Source of the DNA: JAXHTH01 sp034211115
GTDB taxonomy: Bacteria > Planctomycetota > Phycisphaerae > Phycisphaerales > SM1A02
Assembly (NCBI GenBank): GCA_034211115.1
Contig: JAXHTH010000108.1
Span: 1-62,497 of the forward strand
DNA length: 62,497 nt
Direction of reading: 5' to 3'
A model generated the notes under the pieces. That model did no database searches and was not told where the DNA came from. It saw only the letters and a program-made list of their open reading frames with translations. Both the position numbers and the translations under genes were made by a program. Shown in pieces: positions 50,053 through 57,065 of the stretch (its first letter is position 1; the number at the start of each line of letters is the position of its first letter).

Positions 50053-50098
50053 CTCTCCGTCCCTCCGTCTCTTTGTGACTCCGTCTCTCCGTCTCTTC
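50053..50098. repeat. CTCCGTCT tandem array after the MBL gene
   Basis: Five degenerate units of CTCCGTC(T/C); in the sense of the adjacent minus-strand gene it reads GAGACGGA, starting about 24 bp after that gene's stop. Confidence 0.8.
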
Positions 50099-50121
50099 AC
50101 CACTGCCTCCCGTCATGATCG

Positions 50122-50811
50122 CTACATCACCCGCCGCACCGGGTTGTAGGCGAGGTTGTCGCGGCCGGGGATGAGGACATCGGCGATCTCGATCGCCTCG
50201 CGGAACGACTCGCGGGCCTGCTCGATGTCGATGCACTCGGGCAGGACCTTGCCCTGCTGGAGGTGCTCGATGGTGGGGACCGCATCGCCGCAGAGAAGCA
50301 CGGTCGAGGTGGGCAGGGCCAGCAGCAGCCCGCACGTACCGGGGCTCAGGCCGGGCAGGGGGAAGAGATCCACGCCCGGCGCGAGCTTGTCGTCGGCGAT
50401 CTGGCATCGCCTGAGCAGCTCGAGGTGGCCGTCCACGGCCCGGGCGATCTCCGGATCGCCGTTTTCGCGCGCGTGTTGGAGCTGATTGTCCAGCGCCTCG
50501 CCGGCCACCTGCTGCTCCGGCTCGTGCACGAGCCACTGCGCGCCCTCGAAGAGGGCGAGGCCGCGGTAGTGATCCTGCGTGAACGTCGTGATGAACACGT
50601 GCGTGACCTGGTCGTGCCGGACCCGGCTGCGCTCCGACATCCGGGCGGCCAAAGCCTGCGGGGGCAGGCCGGGATTCACGATGATCTTCGCCTCGCCCGC
50701 GGTGATGAGCGTGGTCGTCGCGTGCCCCGTCCGCACGGGAGAGCCCTCATCCCACAGCGGATGCGCGGGCAGGGTGCCGATCGAGATGACGCGGTATTCG
50801 AGGGGGGTCAT
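50122..50811 (-). CDS. MBL-fold protein with a degenerate metal site
   Basis: A 229-aa protein that follows the metallo-beta-lactamase plan: an N-terminal strand region (TTTLITAGEAKIIVNPGL), then VTHVFITTFTQDHYRGLALF at the place of HxHxDH, then FPLPGLSPGTCGLLLALP and TVLLCGDAVPTIEHL near the C-terminus. The motif reads T-x-T-x-D-H, so two of the usual His ligands are replaced by Thr while Asp-His and the later Asp remain. It may bind one metal, use another mechanism, or be catalytically altered. It stands alone between repeat arrays. Confidence 0.8.
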   Translation of the reverse strand: MTPLEYRVISIGTLPAHPLWDEGSPVRTGHATTTLITAGEAKIIVNPGLPPQALAARMSERSRVRHDQVTHVFITTFTQDHYRGLALFEGAQWLVHEPEQQVAGEALDNQLQHARENGDPEIARAVDGHLELLRRCQIADDKLAPGVDLFPLPGLSPGTCGLLLALPTSTVLLCGDAVPTIEHLQQGKVLPECIDIEQARESFREAIEIADVLIPGRDNLAYNPVRRVM

Positions 50812-50818
50812 GCAGACT

Positions 50819-50850
50819 CACCGCCGAGGCGCAGAGGACGCAGAGGGAAG
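50819..50850. repeat. GAGGCGCAGAGGACGCAGAG-type array
   Basis: Three degenerate 9-bp units (CCGAGGCGC, AGAGGACGC, AGAGGGAAG) just upstream of the MBL-fold gene. It resembles the complementary array after nuoD. Confidence 0.65.
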
Positions 50851-50869
50851 AAGAGGTGCTCCGCTAGAA

Positions 50870-50922
50870 GGAAACGCCGAAAGCTGAAAAGCAGGAACCA
50901 ACAACGAAAAACCAAAAGCCAC
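50870..50922. repeat. GAAAGC/CCAAAAG array after coaD
   Basis: A run of A-rich degenerate 7-9 bp units (GGAAACGCC, GAAAGCTG, AAAAGCAGG, AACCAAC, AACGAAAA, ACCAAAAGCC), ending 8 bp from the coaD stop codon. Noticeably AT-richer than its surroundings. Confidence 0.7.
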
Positions 50923-50929
50923 CATCCCC

Positions 50930-51502
50930 CTAATCAATATGCTCATCCCGCGCCAGCTTCGAGAGCTGGTTCTTCGGGTCGTTCAGCTTCTCCCGCATGC
51001 GATCGAGGACGAGCTTGGGGACGATGCTCTCCAGCCGATCCAGCGCCCCGCCCAGGGCGGCCACCTGGCGGATGAGGCTGGAGCTGGTGAACGCGAACAT
51101 CTCGCCGGTGACGATGAAGACCGTCTCGATGTCGGCCACCTGGCGGTTGGTGATGGCCAACTGGCACTCGCCGGCGAGGTCGGTGATGTTGCGGATGCCG
51201 CGAAGGATGGCCGCGGCGCCCACGGACTTGGCGTAGTCGACGGTGAGGCCCGAGTAGTGTTCGACGCGCACCGGCGCGCCGTGGGGGCGTGCGGCGACGA
51301 GCTCATCCACCAGCGTGCGGGCCATCTCCAGCCGTTCCTCGAAGCTGAACAGGGCGGGCTTGTCGGGGTTGTGCCCCAGTCCGAGAATCAGCTCGTCGAA
51401 CAGGGCCCGGGCCCGGCTGAGCACGTCCAGATGGCCGTAGGTGATGGGATCGAACGAGCCGGCGTAGAGGGCCAGATGCATGCGGGTCGGCGAGGCGTTC
51501 AT
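50930..51502 (-). CDS. coaD: Phosphopantetheine adenylyltransferase
   Basis: Transfers AMP from ATP to 4'-phosphopantetheine in coenzyme A synthesis. The 190-aa nucleotidyltransferase has AGSFDPITYGHLDVLSRA with the TxGH motif, AILRGIRNITDLAGECQLAITNRQ, FTSSSLIRQVAALGGALD with the ISSS-like motif, and PKLVLDRMREKL. It is somewhat longer than the usual 160 aa because of a C-terminal extension. A leaderless promoter element precedes the ATG. Confidence 0.95.
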   Translation of the reverse strand: MNASPTRMHLALYAGSFDPITYGHLDVLSRARALFDELILGLGHNPDKPALFSFEERLEMARTLVDELVAARPHGAPVRVEHYSGLTVDYAKSVGAAAILRGIRNITDLAGECQLAITNRQVADIETVFIVTGEMFAFTSSSLIRQVAALGGALDRLESIVPKLVLDRMREKLNDPKNQLSKLARDEHID

Positions 51503-51509
51503 GGGCACG

Positions 51510-51515
51510 ATTGTA
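51510..51515 (-). promoter_or_regulatory. Predicted -10 element (TACAAT) of coaD
   Basis: CCG-TACAAT on the minus strand ends 7 nt before the ATG at 51,502: a leaderless configuration. Confidence 0.5.
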
Positions 51516-51659
51516 CGGTTTTCGCCCCATGTCGACCGGCGAACTTCCCCAGATCGGACAGACGGACCGAAGCGGGCGACGCGGGGCGATCGGCGTTTGC
51601 CCCCGGCGCGGCTGAATTGGATCGTTGCGTTGATTGGGTGGTGACGAGCCCCCTGGATC

Positions 51660-51700
51660 GGCCCCGTCTGGTTTGCCTCCCCGGTCGGGGCCACTTTTTT
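51660..51700 (+). terminator. Rho-independent terminator with no upstream gene
   Basis: GGCCCCG (51,660-51,666) pairs with CGGGGCC (51,686-51,692) around a 19-nt loop, followed by AC and six T residues. It faces the plus strand, where the nearest upstream plus-strand gene is pncB, nearly 2 kb away behind two minus-strand genes. Confidence 0.6.
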
Positions 51701-51727
51701 CCACGGTCAGCGAGGCGCGGCAATGCA

Positions 51728-51765
51728 GGCGGCCCCTGCCCGAGGACAGGGGCCGCCTTCTCTTT
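51728..51765 (+). terminator. Second strong hairpin beside coaD
   Basis: GGCGGCCCCTG (51,728-51,738) pairs perfectly with CAGGGGCCGCC (51,747-51,757) over an 8-nt loop, followed by TTCTCTTTCC. The T-rich side is on the plus strand; on the minus strand it would lie about 28 bp after the end of the AhpD-like gene and could still assist that gene's termination. Confidence 0.6.
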
Positions 51766-51792
51766 CCCCGCGTGGCCGCCAGGGTTCGGCGA

Positions 51793-52323
51793 TCAGACCG
51801 CCGCGGCCACCGGGAAATCGATTTCCGTGCGATTGAGATGATTGAAGAAGTTCGTGAAGGTGATCACGGTGAGCGCGCCGAGGACCTCGACGATGGCGGC
51901 GTCGTCGTACCCGGCGGCGCGGAACGCCTCGAGCTGCTTGTCGCTCACATCGCCGTCCGTGTCGAGAATCGCGTTCACGAAGTCGATGAGCGTCTGGTGC
52001 CGCGGATTCTCGATGCGGCCCTGGCGGATTTTGAGAGACAGTTCCTCGTCGATGCCGGCGTCCCTGGCGAGCTGCACATGTGCGGAAAGGCAGTACTGGC
52101 AGTCGCGGCGCTGGGCGGCGACGAGAGAGACGATCTCGTGCTCGGCCGCGGTGAGCGCGCCGGCCTTCACGCCCTGCATGAACCCGAGGAAGGCCTTGAG
52201 CACGTCGGCGTTGTTCGCCATGCCCTTGAAGATGTTGATCTGCATGTTCTTCAGCGGGCCGTTGAGCACGTCGGCGCCGGGGCCGGTGTCGGTCGATGGA
52301 TCGATCACGTTCAGACGGGGCAT
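51793..52323 (-). CDS. Carboxymuconolactone decarboxylase-family (AhpD-like) protein
   Basis: A 176-aa all-helical protein of the CMD/AhpD family. The active-site region RDCQYCLSAHVQLARDAGI carries the CxxC pair and His of the peroxidase-type members, and FVNAILDTDGDVSDKQLEAF with YDDAAIVEVLGALTVITFTN is the C-terminal core. These proteins reduce peroxides or carry disulphide relay activity; the partner is unknown. It is monocistronic by layout, with a terminator on one side and a hairpin at 52,364 before it. Confidence 0.88.
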   Translation of the reverse strand: MPRLNVIDPSTDTGPGADVLNGPLKNMQINIFKGMANNADVLKAFLGFMQGVKAGALTAAEHEIVSLVAAQRRDCQYCLSAHVQLARDAGIDEELSLKIRQGRIENPRHQTLIDFVNAILDTDGDVSDKQLEAFRAAGYDDAAIVEVLGALTVITFTNFFNHLNRTEIDFPVAAAV

Positions 52324-52363
52324 GCGTCCTCCCTTTTCAGCGCAGGATTGATGGATCGTGCCG

Positions 52364-52382
52364 GGGACGCGGAACGCGTCCC
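52364..52382. repeat. GGGACGCG hairpin
   Basis: GGGACGCG pairs perfectly with CGCGTCCC over the loop GAA, between the AhpD-like and FabZ-like genes. It could end the FabZ-ACP-FabZ transcript (minus strand), though there is no T-tract. Confidence 0.45.
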
Positions 52383-52418
52383 GGTTGCCCCATGAATCGA
52401 CGGCCCGGGCGGTTTATT

Positions 52419-52949
52419 TCACGCCTCGGCCAGATCGTGGAGCCCGGCGCTGCGGAGGATGGTCCGGAAGTTGTCGGAGAAGACGAAGTTCTCCTCCGGG
52501 AACTCGAGACCGGAGACGTTGCGATCGACGTGGCTGAACATGAGGTCGATGCGGCCGATGGGTTCCCAGCCCCCGTCGGCCCGGGGTCGGCGATGATCGA
52601 GCCGGCTCACGAGCCCGCGGGTCGAGGCGCCCTTCTCGTCGATCCGCTCCAGCGTCGCCTCGTAGCGGATCGTCTGCCCCGGCGCGACGTCGGCGTCGAA
52701 CTCCGCCCCCGCGATCTTGGCCAGGATGACCTTCTCCCGGAAGCGGTTGATCGATCCGACGAGGATGCCCGCGGTCTGGGCCATCCCCTCGATCATGAGC
52801 GAGGCGGGCATGAGCGGCTGTGCCTCGCGCCCCCCCTCGGCCGGGAAGTGATCGTGCAGGTGCTCCTCGGCGAGGGAGACGTTCTTCACCGCCACCATGC
52901 GCTTGCCCGGCTCGTACTCGACGATGGTGTCAATCCACATCCAGCGCAA
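52419..52949 (-). CDS. FabZ-like hydroxyacyl-ACP dehydratase, first copy
   Basis: A hot-dog-fold protein of about 176 aa. VSLAEEHLHDHFPAEGG supplies the catalytic His and PLMPASLMIEGMAQTAGILV the Glu, though in a divergent setting; FDADVAPGQTIRYEATLERI is a core strand. The start is uncertain: TTG at 52,949 (LRWMWIDTIVEYEPGKR) matches how relatives begin, while ATG at 52,970 or 52,940 is possible. It is last in a FabZ-ACP-FabZ minus-strand cluster and could act on a carrier-bound acyl chain. It may be a non-housekeeping paralogue. Confidence 0.8.
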   Translation of the reverse strand: MRWMWIDTIVEYEPGKRMVAVKNVSLAEEHLHDHFPAEGGREAQPLMPASLMIEGMAQTAGILVGSINRFREKVILAKIAGAEFDADVAPGQTIRYEATLERIDEKGASTRGLVSRLDHRRPRADGGWEPIGRIDLMFSHVDRNVSGLEFPEENFVFSDNFRTILRSAGLHDLAEA

Positions 52950-52952
52950 GGC

Positions 52953-53083
52953 AAATGTCCAAACGTCCACATGTCAAAACGTCAGAACGCGGGAAGCTGA
53001 AACGCGGAACGCGGAAAACCGAAACGCGGCAGGCTCCACCCGTTCAGGCCTTCAAGCCTTCAAGCCTTCAGGTCTTCAAGCCT
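52953..53083. repeat. Triple compound array between FabZ-like and ACP genes
   Basis: Three successive arrays fill the gap: ACGTCCA/ATGTCAA units (52,953-52,989), GAAACGCGG units (52,990-53,030), and TTCAAGCC/TTCAGGCC units (53,041-53,083). In the ACP sense the last reads GGCTTGAA and begins about 15 bp after the ACP stop. Confidence 0.85.
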
Positions 53084-53100
53084 CCCCGCCTCCTTCTTCC

Positions 53101-53523
53101 TCACGCCGACGTCGTCTGGGGCTGGGCGAGCTTGCGTTCCACGAACTGGACGATGGAGTTGACGGTGATGAGTTCGGCGACCTTGTTCACATCGCGATCG
53201 TTCTCGAACTTGCTGAAGTCCACGTGGGGCATGCGCTCCTTGAGCATGGTCATGCCGGCATCGGTGAACTTGCCGTCCACGACCCACTCGGGGTTCTCCA
53301 TGAGGTTCTCGGGAAAGAGTTCGCCCTGGCCGACCTTGAAGGGCTTGTCGTCCGTGGAGAAGGTCTTCTCGAGGCGGAAGACGATGTCGAGGAAGTCGAT
53401 CGACTCGGCCTCGAGATCGGCGGTGAGGCTCGCCTCGAGGGTGATCTCTTCCTCGTCGGCCCCGAGGGCCTCCTCCAGCACCTCCCGGACCTTCTCGAAG
53501 ATCTCGTCCCGGCTCATGGCCAT
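53101..53523 (-). CDS. Long acyl carrier protein
   Basis: A 140-aa carrier protein with the phosphopantetheine-attachment Ser at about residue 41 in DLEAESIDFLDIVFRLEKTF, where the usual DSL becomes ESI. The first 60 residues are a standard four-helix ACP start. After helix II there is a long insertion (DDKPFKVGQGELFPENLMEN and PEWVVDGKFTDAGMTMLKER), then a last helix with VAELITVNSIVQFVERKLA. The housekeeping AcpP is near 80 aa, so this is a specialised carrier, presumably serving the two flanking FabZ-like proteins. No ketosynthase gene is in view. Confidence 0.85.
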   Translation of the reverse strand: MAMSRDEIFEKVREVLEEALGADEEEITLEASLTADLEAESIDFLDIVFRLEKTFSTDDKPFKVGQGELFPENLMENPEWVVDGKFTDAGMTMLKERMPHVDFSKFENDRDVNKVAELITVNSIVQFVERKLAQPQTTSA

Positions 53524-53587
53524 GGTGTTGGGTCTCCTGCCTGGGTGAATCGAACAATCCGGAGTCAGGGGTCCTGCACTCCATCCA

Positions 53588-54001
53588 TCAGGCGCGTGGT
53601 TCTTCCCGAACCGGTCTCATCGTAAACCGTCCGGAGACGGCTGTCTCCCCGGTGGCGTGCTCGTTTGCCGATCGGCGGACGGTGCCGGCGCCCCGGCAGA
53701 GGAAGCCGTCGTGCTCAAGTTCTTTGCTGAGCGTGACTTCCACCACGAGCGCCTCGCCCGGGCGGACCATCGCCCCGTACTTCATCGCCTTCACCTCCCC
53801 CAGCACGAGCCGATCGCGGCCGCGATCGGCCAGCATGAGCCGCGCCGCCTGCACCATCGTCTCCAGCATCAGCACGCCGGGCAGGACGGGGTAGACCGGG
53901 AAATGATCGGCCAGGTACTCCTCGGCGAGGCTGACCTGCTTGATCGCCACCACCCGGTCCGGGCTCCGCTCGACCACGTTGTCCAGCAGGTTGAACTTCA
54001 T
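53588..54001 (-). CDS. FabZ-like hydroxyacyl-ACP dehydratase, second copy
   Basis: A 137-aa hot-dog-fold protein with the standard FabZ layout: VSLAEEYLADHFPVYPVLPG with the catalytic His, VLMLETMVQAARLML with the Glu, and MKYGAMVRPGEALVVEV. It is shorter and closer to canonical FabZ than the copy at 52,419. It leads the minus-strand FabZ-ACP-FabZ cluster, divergent from atpD, with a TACGCT element about 36 bp before its ATG. Confidence 0.88.
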   Translation of the reverse strand: MKFNLLDNVVERSPDRVVAIKQVSLAEEYLADHFPVYPVLPGVLMLETMVQAARLMLADRGRDRLVLGEVKAMKYGAMVRPGEALVVEVTLSKELEHDGFLCRGAGTVRRSANEHATGETAVSGRFTMRPVREEPRA

Positions 54002-54037
54002 CGCCGGCCGCCGTCACGCCTTGAATCCAGCGATGAG

Positions 54038-54043
54038 CGTAGG
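54038..54043 (-). promoter_or_regulatory. Predicted -10 element (TACGCT) of the FabZ-ACP-FabZ cluster
   Basis: CC-TACGCT on the minus strand lies 36 nt before the ATG at 54,001. Confidence 0.4.
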
Positions 54044-54118
54044 AAGCCGTGCAGGCGGACGCAAACCGGGCTCGGTCACCGGGCGCGCGATCCGCTTGGC
54101 AGGGGCCGATGCGAGGGC

Positions 54119-54124
54119 TACCCT
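54119..54124 (+). promoter_or_regulatory. Predicted -10 element (TACCCT) of atpD
   Basis: GGC-TACCCT lies 97 nt before the atpD ATG, giving a leader of about 90 nt, longer than for most genes here. Confidence 0.4.
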
Positions 54125-54221
54125 GTGCCGTCCGACGGCGGCGCCGAGGACGGTCGTTTCCGCGGCCGCGCGCCGCCGTCCCCCTCCTCGCAATGTTCGG
54201 AACCCGCCAGAGGTCAGGAAC

Positions 54222-55670
54222 ATGGCCAGCACAGGCACGATCACCCAAGTCATCGGCTCCACCTTCGACGCCCAGTTCCCCGAAGACGATCTGCCGGAGA
54301 TCTACAACGCCGTCAAGTGCGAGATCGAGATCCACGACGAGCGGATCCCGCTCGTGGGCGAGGTGGCCCGGCACCTGGGGGGCGGGCAGGTCCGCTGCGT
54401 CGCCCTCGCGGGCACCGACGGCCTCCGCCGCGGCGATGACTGCGTGGACACCGGCGAGCCCGTCTCCGTCCCCGTGGGCGAGGAAGTCCTCGGACGCGTC
54501 TTCAACCTCCTCGGCGAGCCGATCGACCTGCGGGGCGAGTGCGCGGCCAAGAAGCGAAGGCCGATCCATCACGAGCCGCCGGAATTCGTCGATCTCAACC
54601 CCCGCGTCGAGATCCTCGAGACGGGAATCAAGGTCGTCGACCTGCTCTGCCCGTTCGTCCGCGGCGGGAAGATCGGCCTCTTCGGCGGGGCCGGCGTGGG
54701 CAAGACCGTCATCATCCAGGAGATGATCGCGCGCGTGGCCCGCGAGTTCGGCGGATACTCCGTCTTCTGCGGCGTGGGCGAGCGCACGAGAGAGGGCAAC
54801 GACCTCTGGCTGGAGATGCAGGAGGCCGAATACACCGATGAGAACGGCCAGACCGCCCGCGTGCTGGACAAGGTCGCCATGGTCTTCGGGCAGATGAACG
54901 AGCCCCCGGGCGCGCGGCTGCGCGTCGCCCTCGCCGGGCTCACCATGGCCGAGGAGTTCCGCGACTCCTCGGGCAAGGAGACGCTGGTCTTCATCGACAA
55001 CATCTTCCGCTTCACCCAGGCCGGCTCGGAGGTCTCGGCCCTGCTGGGGCGCATGCCCTCGGCGGTGGGCTATCAGCCAACCCTCTCGACGGAGATGGGC
55101 GAGCTTCAGGAGCGGATCACCTCCACCAGCAAGGGGGCGATCACGTCGGTGCAGGCGATCTACGTCCCCGCCGACGACCTGACCGACCCGGCCCCGGCGA
55201 CCGCGTTCAGCCACCTCGACGCGTTCGTGGTGCTGGAGCGGGGGATCGCGGAAAAGGGCATCTATCCCGCCGTTGATCCCATCGCCTCGACCAGCCGCAT
55301 CCTCGAACCGGGCGCGCTGGGCGAGCGGCATTACGGCGTGGCCCGGAAGGTGCAGGCCATCCTCCAGCGGTACCGCGATCTTCAGGACATCATCGCCATT
55401 CTCGGCGTGGACGAGTTGAGCGAGGACGACAAGCTCACGGTGGCGCGGGCGCGGAAGATCGAGCGGTTCCTCTCCCAGCCGTTCTTCGTCGCCGAGCAGT
55501 TCACCGGGTTCACCGGCGTGTACACGTCGCTGGAGGACACGATCGATTCCTTCGAGCGTCTCGCCGACGGGGAGGCGGACGACCTGCCCGAGTCGGCGTT
55601 CATGTACGTGGGCACGCTCGATGATGCGCGGAAGAAGGCCGAGGAGATGGCCGCCGCCGCGGCGAGCTGA
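54222..55670 (+). CDS. atpD: ATP synthase F1 subunit beta
   Basis: The catalytic subunit of F1 ATP synthase. The 482-aa protein has the P-loop FGGAGVGKTV near residue 160, GERTREGNDLWLEM, LVFIDNIFRFTQAGSEVSALLGRMPSAVGYQPTL (Walker B and DELSEED-adjacent core) and the DELSEDD sequence near the C-terminus. An AGGTCAGGAA precedes the start with SD character. atpC does not follow; a FKBP gene does. atpG is 21 kb upstream on the same strand. Confidence 0.97.
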   Translation: MASTGTITQVIGSTFDAQFPEDDLPEIYNAVKCEIEIHDERIPLVGEVARHLGGGQVRCVALAGTDGLRRGDDCVDTGEPVSVPVGEEVLGRVFNLLGEPIDLRGECAAKKRRPIHHEPPEFVDLNPRVEILETGIKVVDLLCPFVRGGKIGLFGGAGVGKTVIIQEMIARVAREFGGYSVFCGVGERTREGNDLWLEMQEAEYTDENGQTARVLDKVAMVFGQMNEPPGARLRVALAGLTMAEEFRDSSGKETLVFIDNIFRFTQAGSEVSALLGRMPSAVGYQPTLSTEMGELQERITSTSKGAITSVQAIYVPADDLTDPAPATAFSHLDAFVVLERGIAEKGIYPAVDPIASTSRILEPGALGERHYGVARKVQAILQRYRDLQDIIAILGVDELSEDDKLTVARARKIERFLSQPFFVAEQFTGFTGVYTSLEDTIDSFERLADGEADDLPESAFMYVGTLDDARKKAEEMAAAAAS

Positions 55671-55765
55671 GCAGGGCACGGCTCCCCAAAGCGGTCGCCG
55701 GGATGCCCATCGGCAGAGGCCGGGCGGAAGTGACCCTCAAGCCGGATCATCCTCCCCGAATCGGC

Positions 55766-55771
55766 TACCCT
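55766..55771 (+). promoter_or_regulatory. Predicted -10 element (TACCCT) of the PepSY-FKBP gene
   Basis: CGGC-TACCCT lies 72 nt before the ATG at 55,844. Confidence 0.4.
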
Positions 55772-55843
55772 ATCCCATGGTCCCGGCGCGGTGGGCGCCG
55801 CGGGCACTCTGCGACTCTCTTCGGAAGGAACAAGGTGATTTCA

Positions 55844-56983
55844 ATGAACGCGAAGGCCTGCCCGGCGGGCGGAATCGGGCTGTTGGCGGCCGTGCTGGCG
55901 CTGATGCCGGTCGCCTCTGTCTCGGCCCAGGAGGTGGACTACGAGGCTCTGCCGCCCGAGCCGGCTGAAATCGAGCAGCAGGTGAGAGCCTGCACCGTCA
56001 CCCTGGCGGAAGCGATCGCCACGGCTCAGCAGTCCGTGGGCGGCGTGGCTCGCTCCGCCCGGCTCCTGCTCGACCGCGAGCCGATGGCCATCGAGGTCGT
56101 CGTCTACGCCGAGGGACGCGCCAGCCGCGTGCTCGTCAACGCCGGCGACGGCGACGTGCTGGAGGTCAGCGAGGTGCCGCGCTTCCCCGGCAAGCCGGTG
56201 ACCGGCGCGTGGACCGAGACCGAATCCGGGCTGAAGTACTACGACATCGAGGTCGGCGACGGGCCCCGGCCCATGAAGCCCGACACGATGGTCGAGCTTC
56301 ACTACACCGGTTATCTCACCGACGGCAGCAAGTTCGACAGCTCCTACGATCGCGGCGATCCGGTCGAGATCCCCGCCAACCGGTTCATCCCGGGCTGGAC
56401 GGAAGGCATCAGCTCGATGAACGCCGGCGGTGTGCGCAAGCTGATCATCCCGCCCGATCTCGCCTTCGGCGAGCAGGGTCGGCCGCCCGTGGTGCCTGCC
56501 AACGCCACGCTCATCTACGACATGGAGCTTCTGAAGGTCATCGACTACGAGGAGGTCCCCGACGAGCTGCCCGGGGAGCCGGTCACCGGCGAGCCGGTGG
56601 TCACCGACAGCGGGCTGATGTACTACGACCTGCACGTGGACGAGCAGGGTGAGATCCCGCCCGATGACGAAACGGTCGTCAAGGTGCACTACACCGGCTG
56701 GCTGAACGACGGGACCCAGTTCGACAGCTCCCTCGATCGGGGTGAGCCGCTCGTGCGCGCCCTCAACCAGGTCATCAAGGGCTGGACCGAGGGCGTGGGC
56801 AGCATGACCGTGGGCAGCCGGCGCAAGCTGATCATCCCCTACGAGCTCGGGTACGGCGAGCGGGGCAGTCCGCCGGTGATTCCCGCCAAGGCCACCCTCA
56901 TCTTCGACGTCGAATTGATCGAGATCGTCACCGAGGACGAGGACGACGCCACCGGCGAGCCCGGCGGGGAGGATCAGCGCTAG
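55844..56983 (+). CDS. Exported PepSY-FKBP-FKBP protein
   Basis: A 379-aa exported prolyl isomerase with an unusual plan. After a signal peptide (GGIGLLAAVLALMPVASVSA) comes a PepSY-like domain (about 45-110: CTVTLAEAIATAQQSVGGVA, MAIEVVVYAEGRASRVLVN), then two FKBP domains (about 130-235 and 250-360). Each has the FKBP core (VELHYTGYLTDGSKFDSSYD with IPGWTEGISSMNAGGVRKLI; VKVHYTGWLNDGTQFDSSLD with IKGWTEGVGSMTVGSRRKLI). It likely folds or chaperones envelope proteins. An AAGGAACAAGG precedes the start. Confidence 0.9.
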   Translation: MNAKACPAGGIGLLAAVLALMPVASVSAQEVDYEALPPEPAEIEQQVRACTVTLAEAIATAQQSVGGVARSARLLLDREPMAIEVVVYAEGRASRVLVNAGDGDVLEVSEVPRFPGKPVTGAWTETESGLKYYDIEVGDGPRPMKPDTMVELHYTGYLTDGSKFDSSYDRGDPVEIPANRFIPGWTEGISSMNAGGVRKLIIPPDLAFGEQGRPPVVPANATLIYDMELLKVIDYEEVPDELPGEPVTGEPVVTDSGLMYYDLHVDEQGEIPPDDETVVKVHYTGWLNDGTQFDSSLDRGEPLVRALNQVIKGWTEGVGSMTVGSRRKLIIPYELGYGERGSPPVIPAKATLIFDVELIEIVTEDEDDATGEPGGEDQR

Positions 56984-57013
56984 AATCCCCGGGTGGATGT
57001 GTGTGTCATGATT

Positions 57014-57042
57014 GCGGGCCCGGGGCGCCGGGCCCGCTTTTT
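57014..57042 (+). terminator. Strong rho-independent terminator
   Basis: GCGGGCCCGG pairs perfectly with CCGGGCCCGC over the loop GGCG, followed by five T residues. It ends the PepSY-FKBP transcript and precedes the M3 peptidase by about 25 bp. Confidence 0.92.
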
Positions 57043-57065
57043 CTGCAAGACAGGAGTGGACAGAC

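Larger units (their letters stand above)
49804..50121. other. 318-bp convergent gap with array, shared block and hairpins
   Basis: Between pncB and the convergent MBL-fold gene. In order: GATCAGT array, the 32-nt block shared with 20,021, two hairpins (49,951-49,974 and 49,991-50,019), and a GAGACGGA array adjoining the end of the MBL gene. No gene is apparent. Confidence 0.6.
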
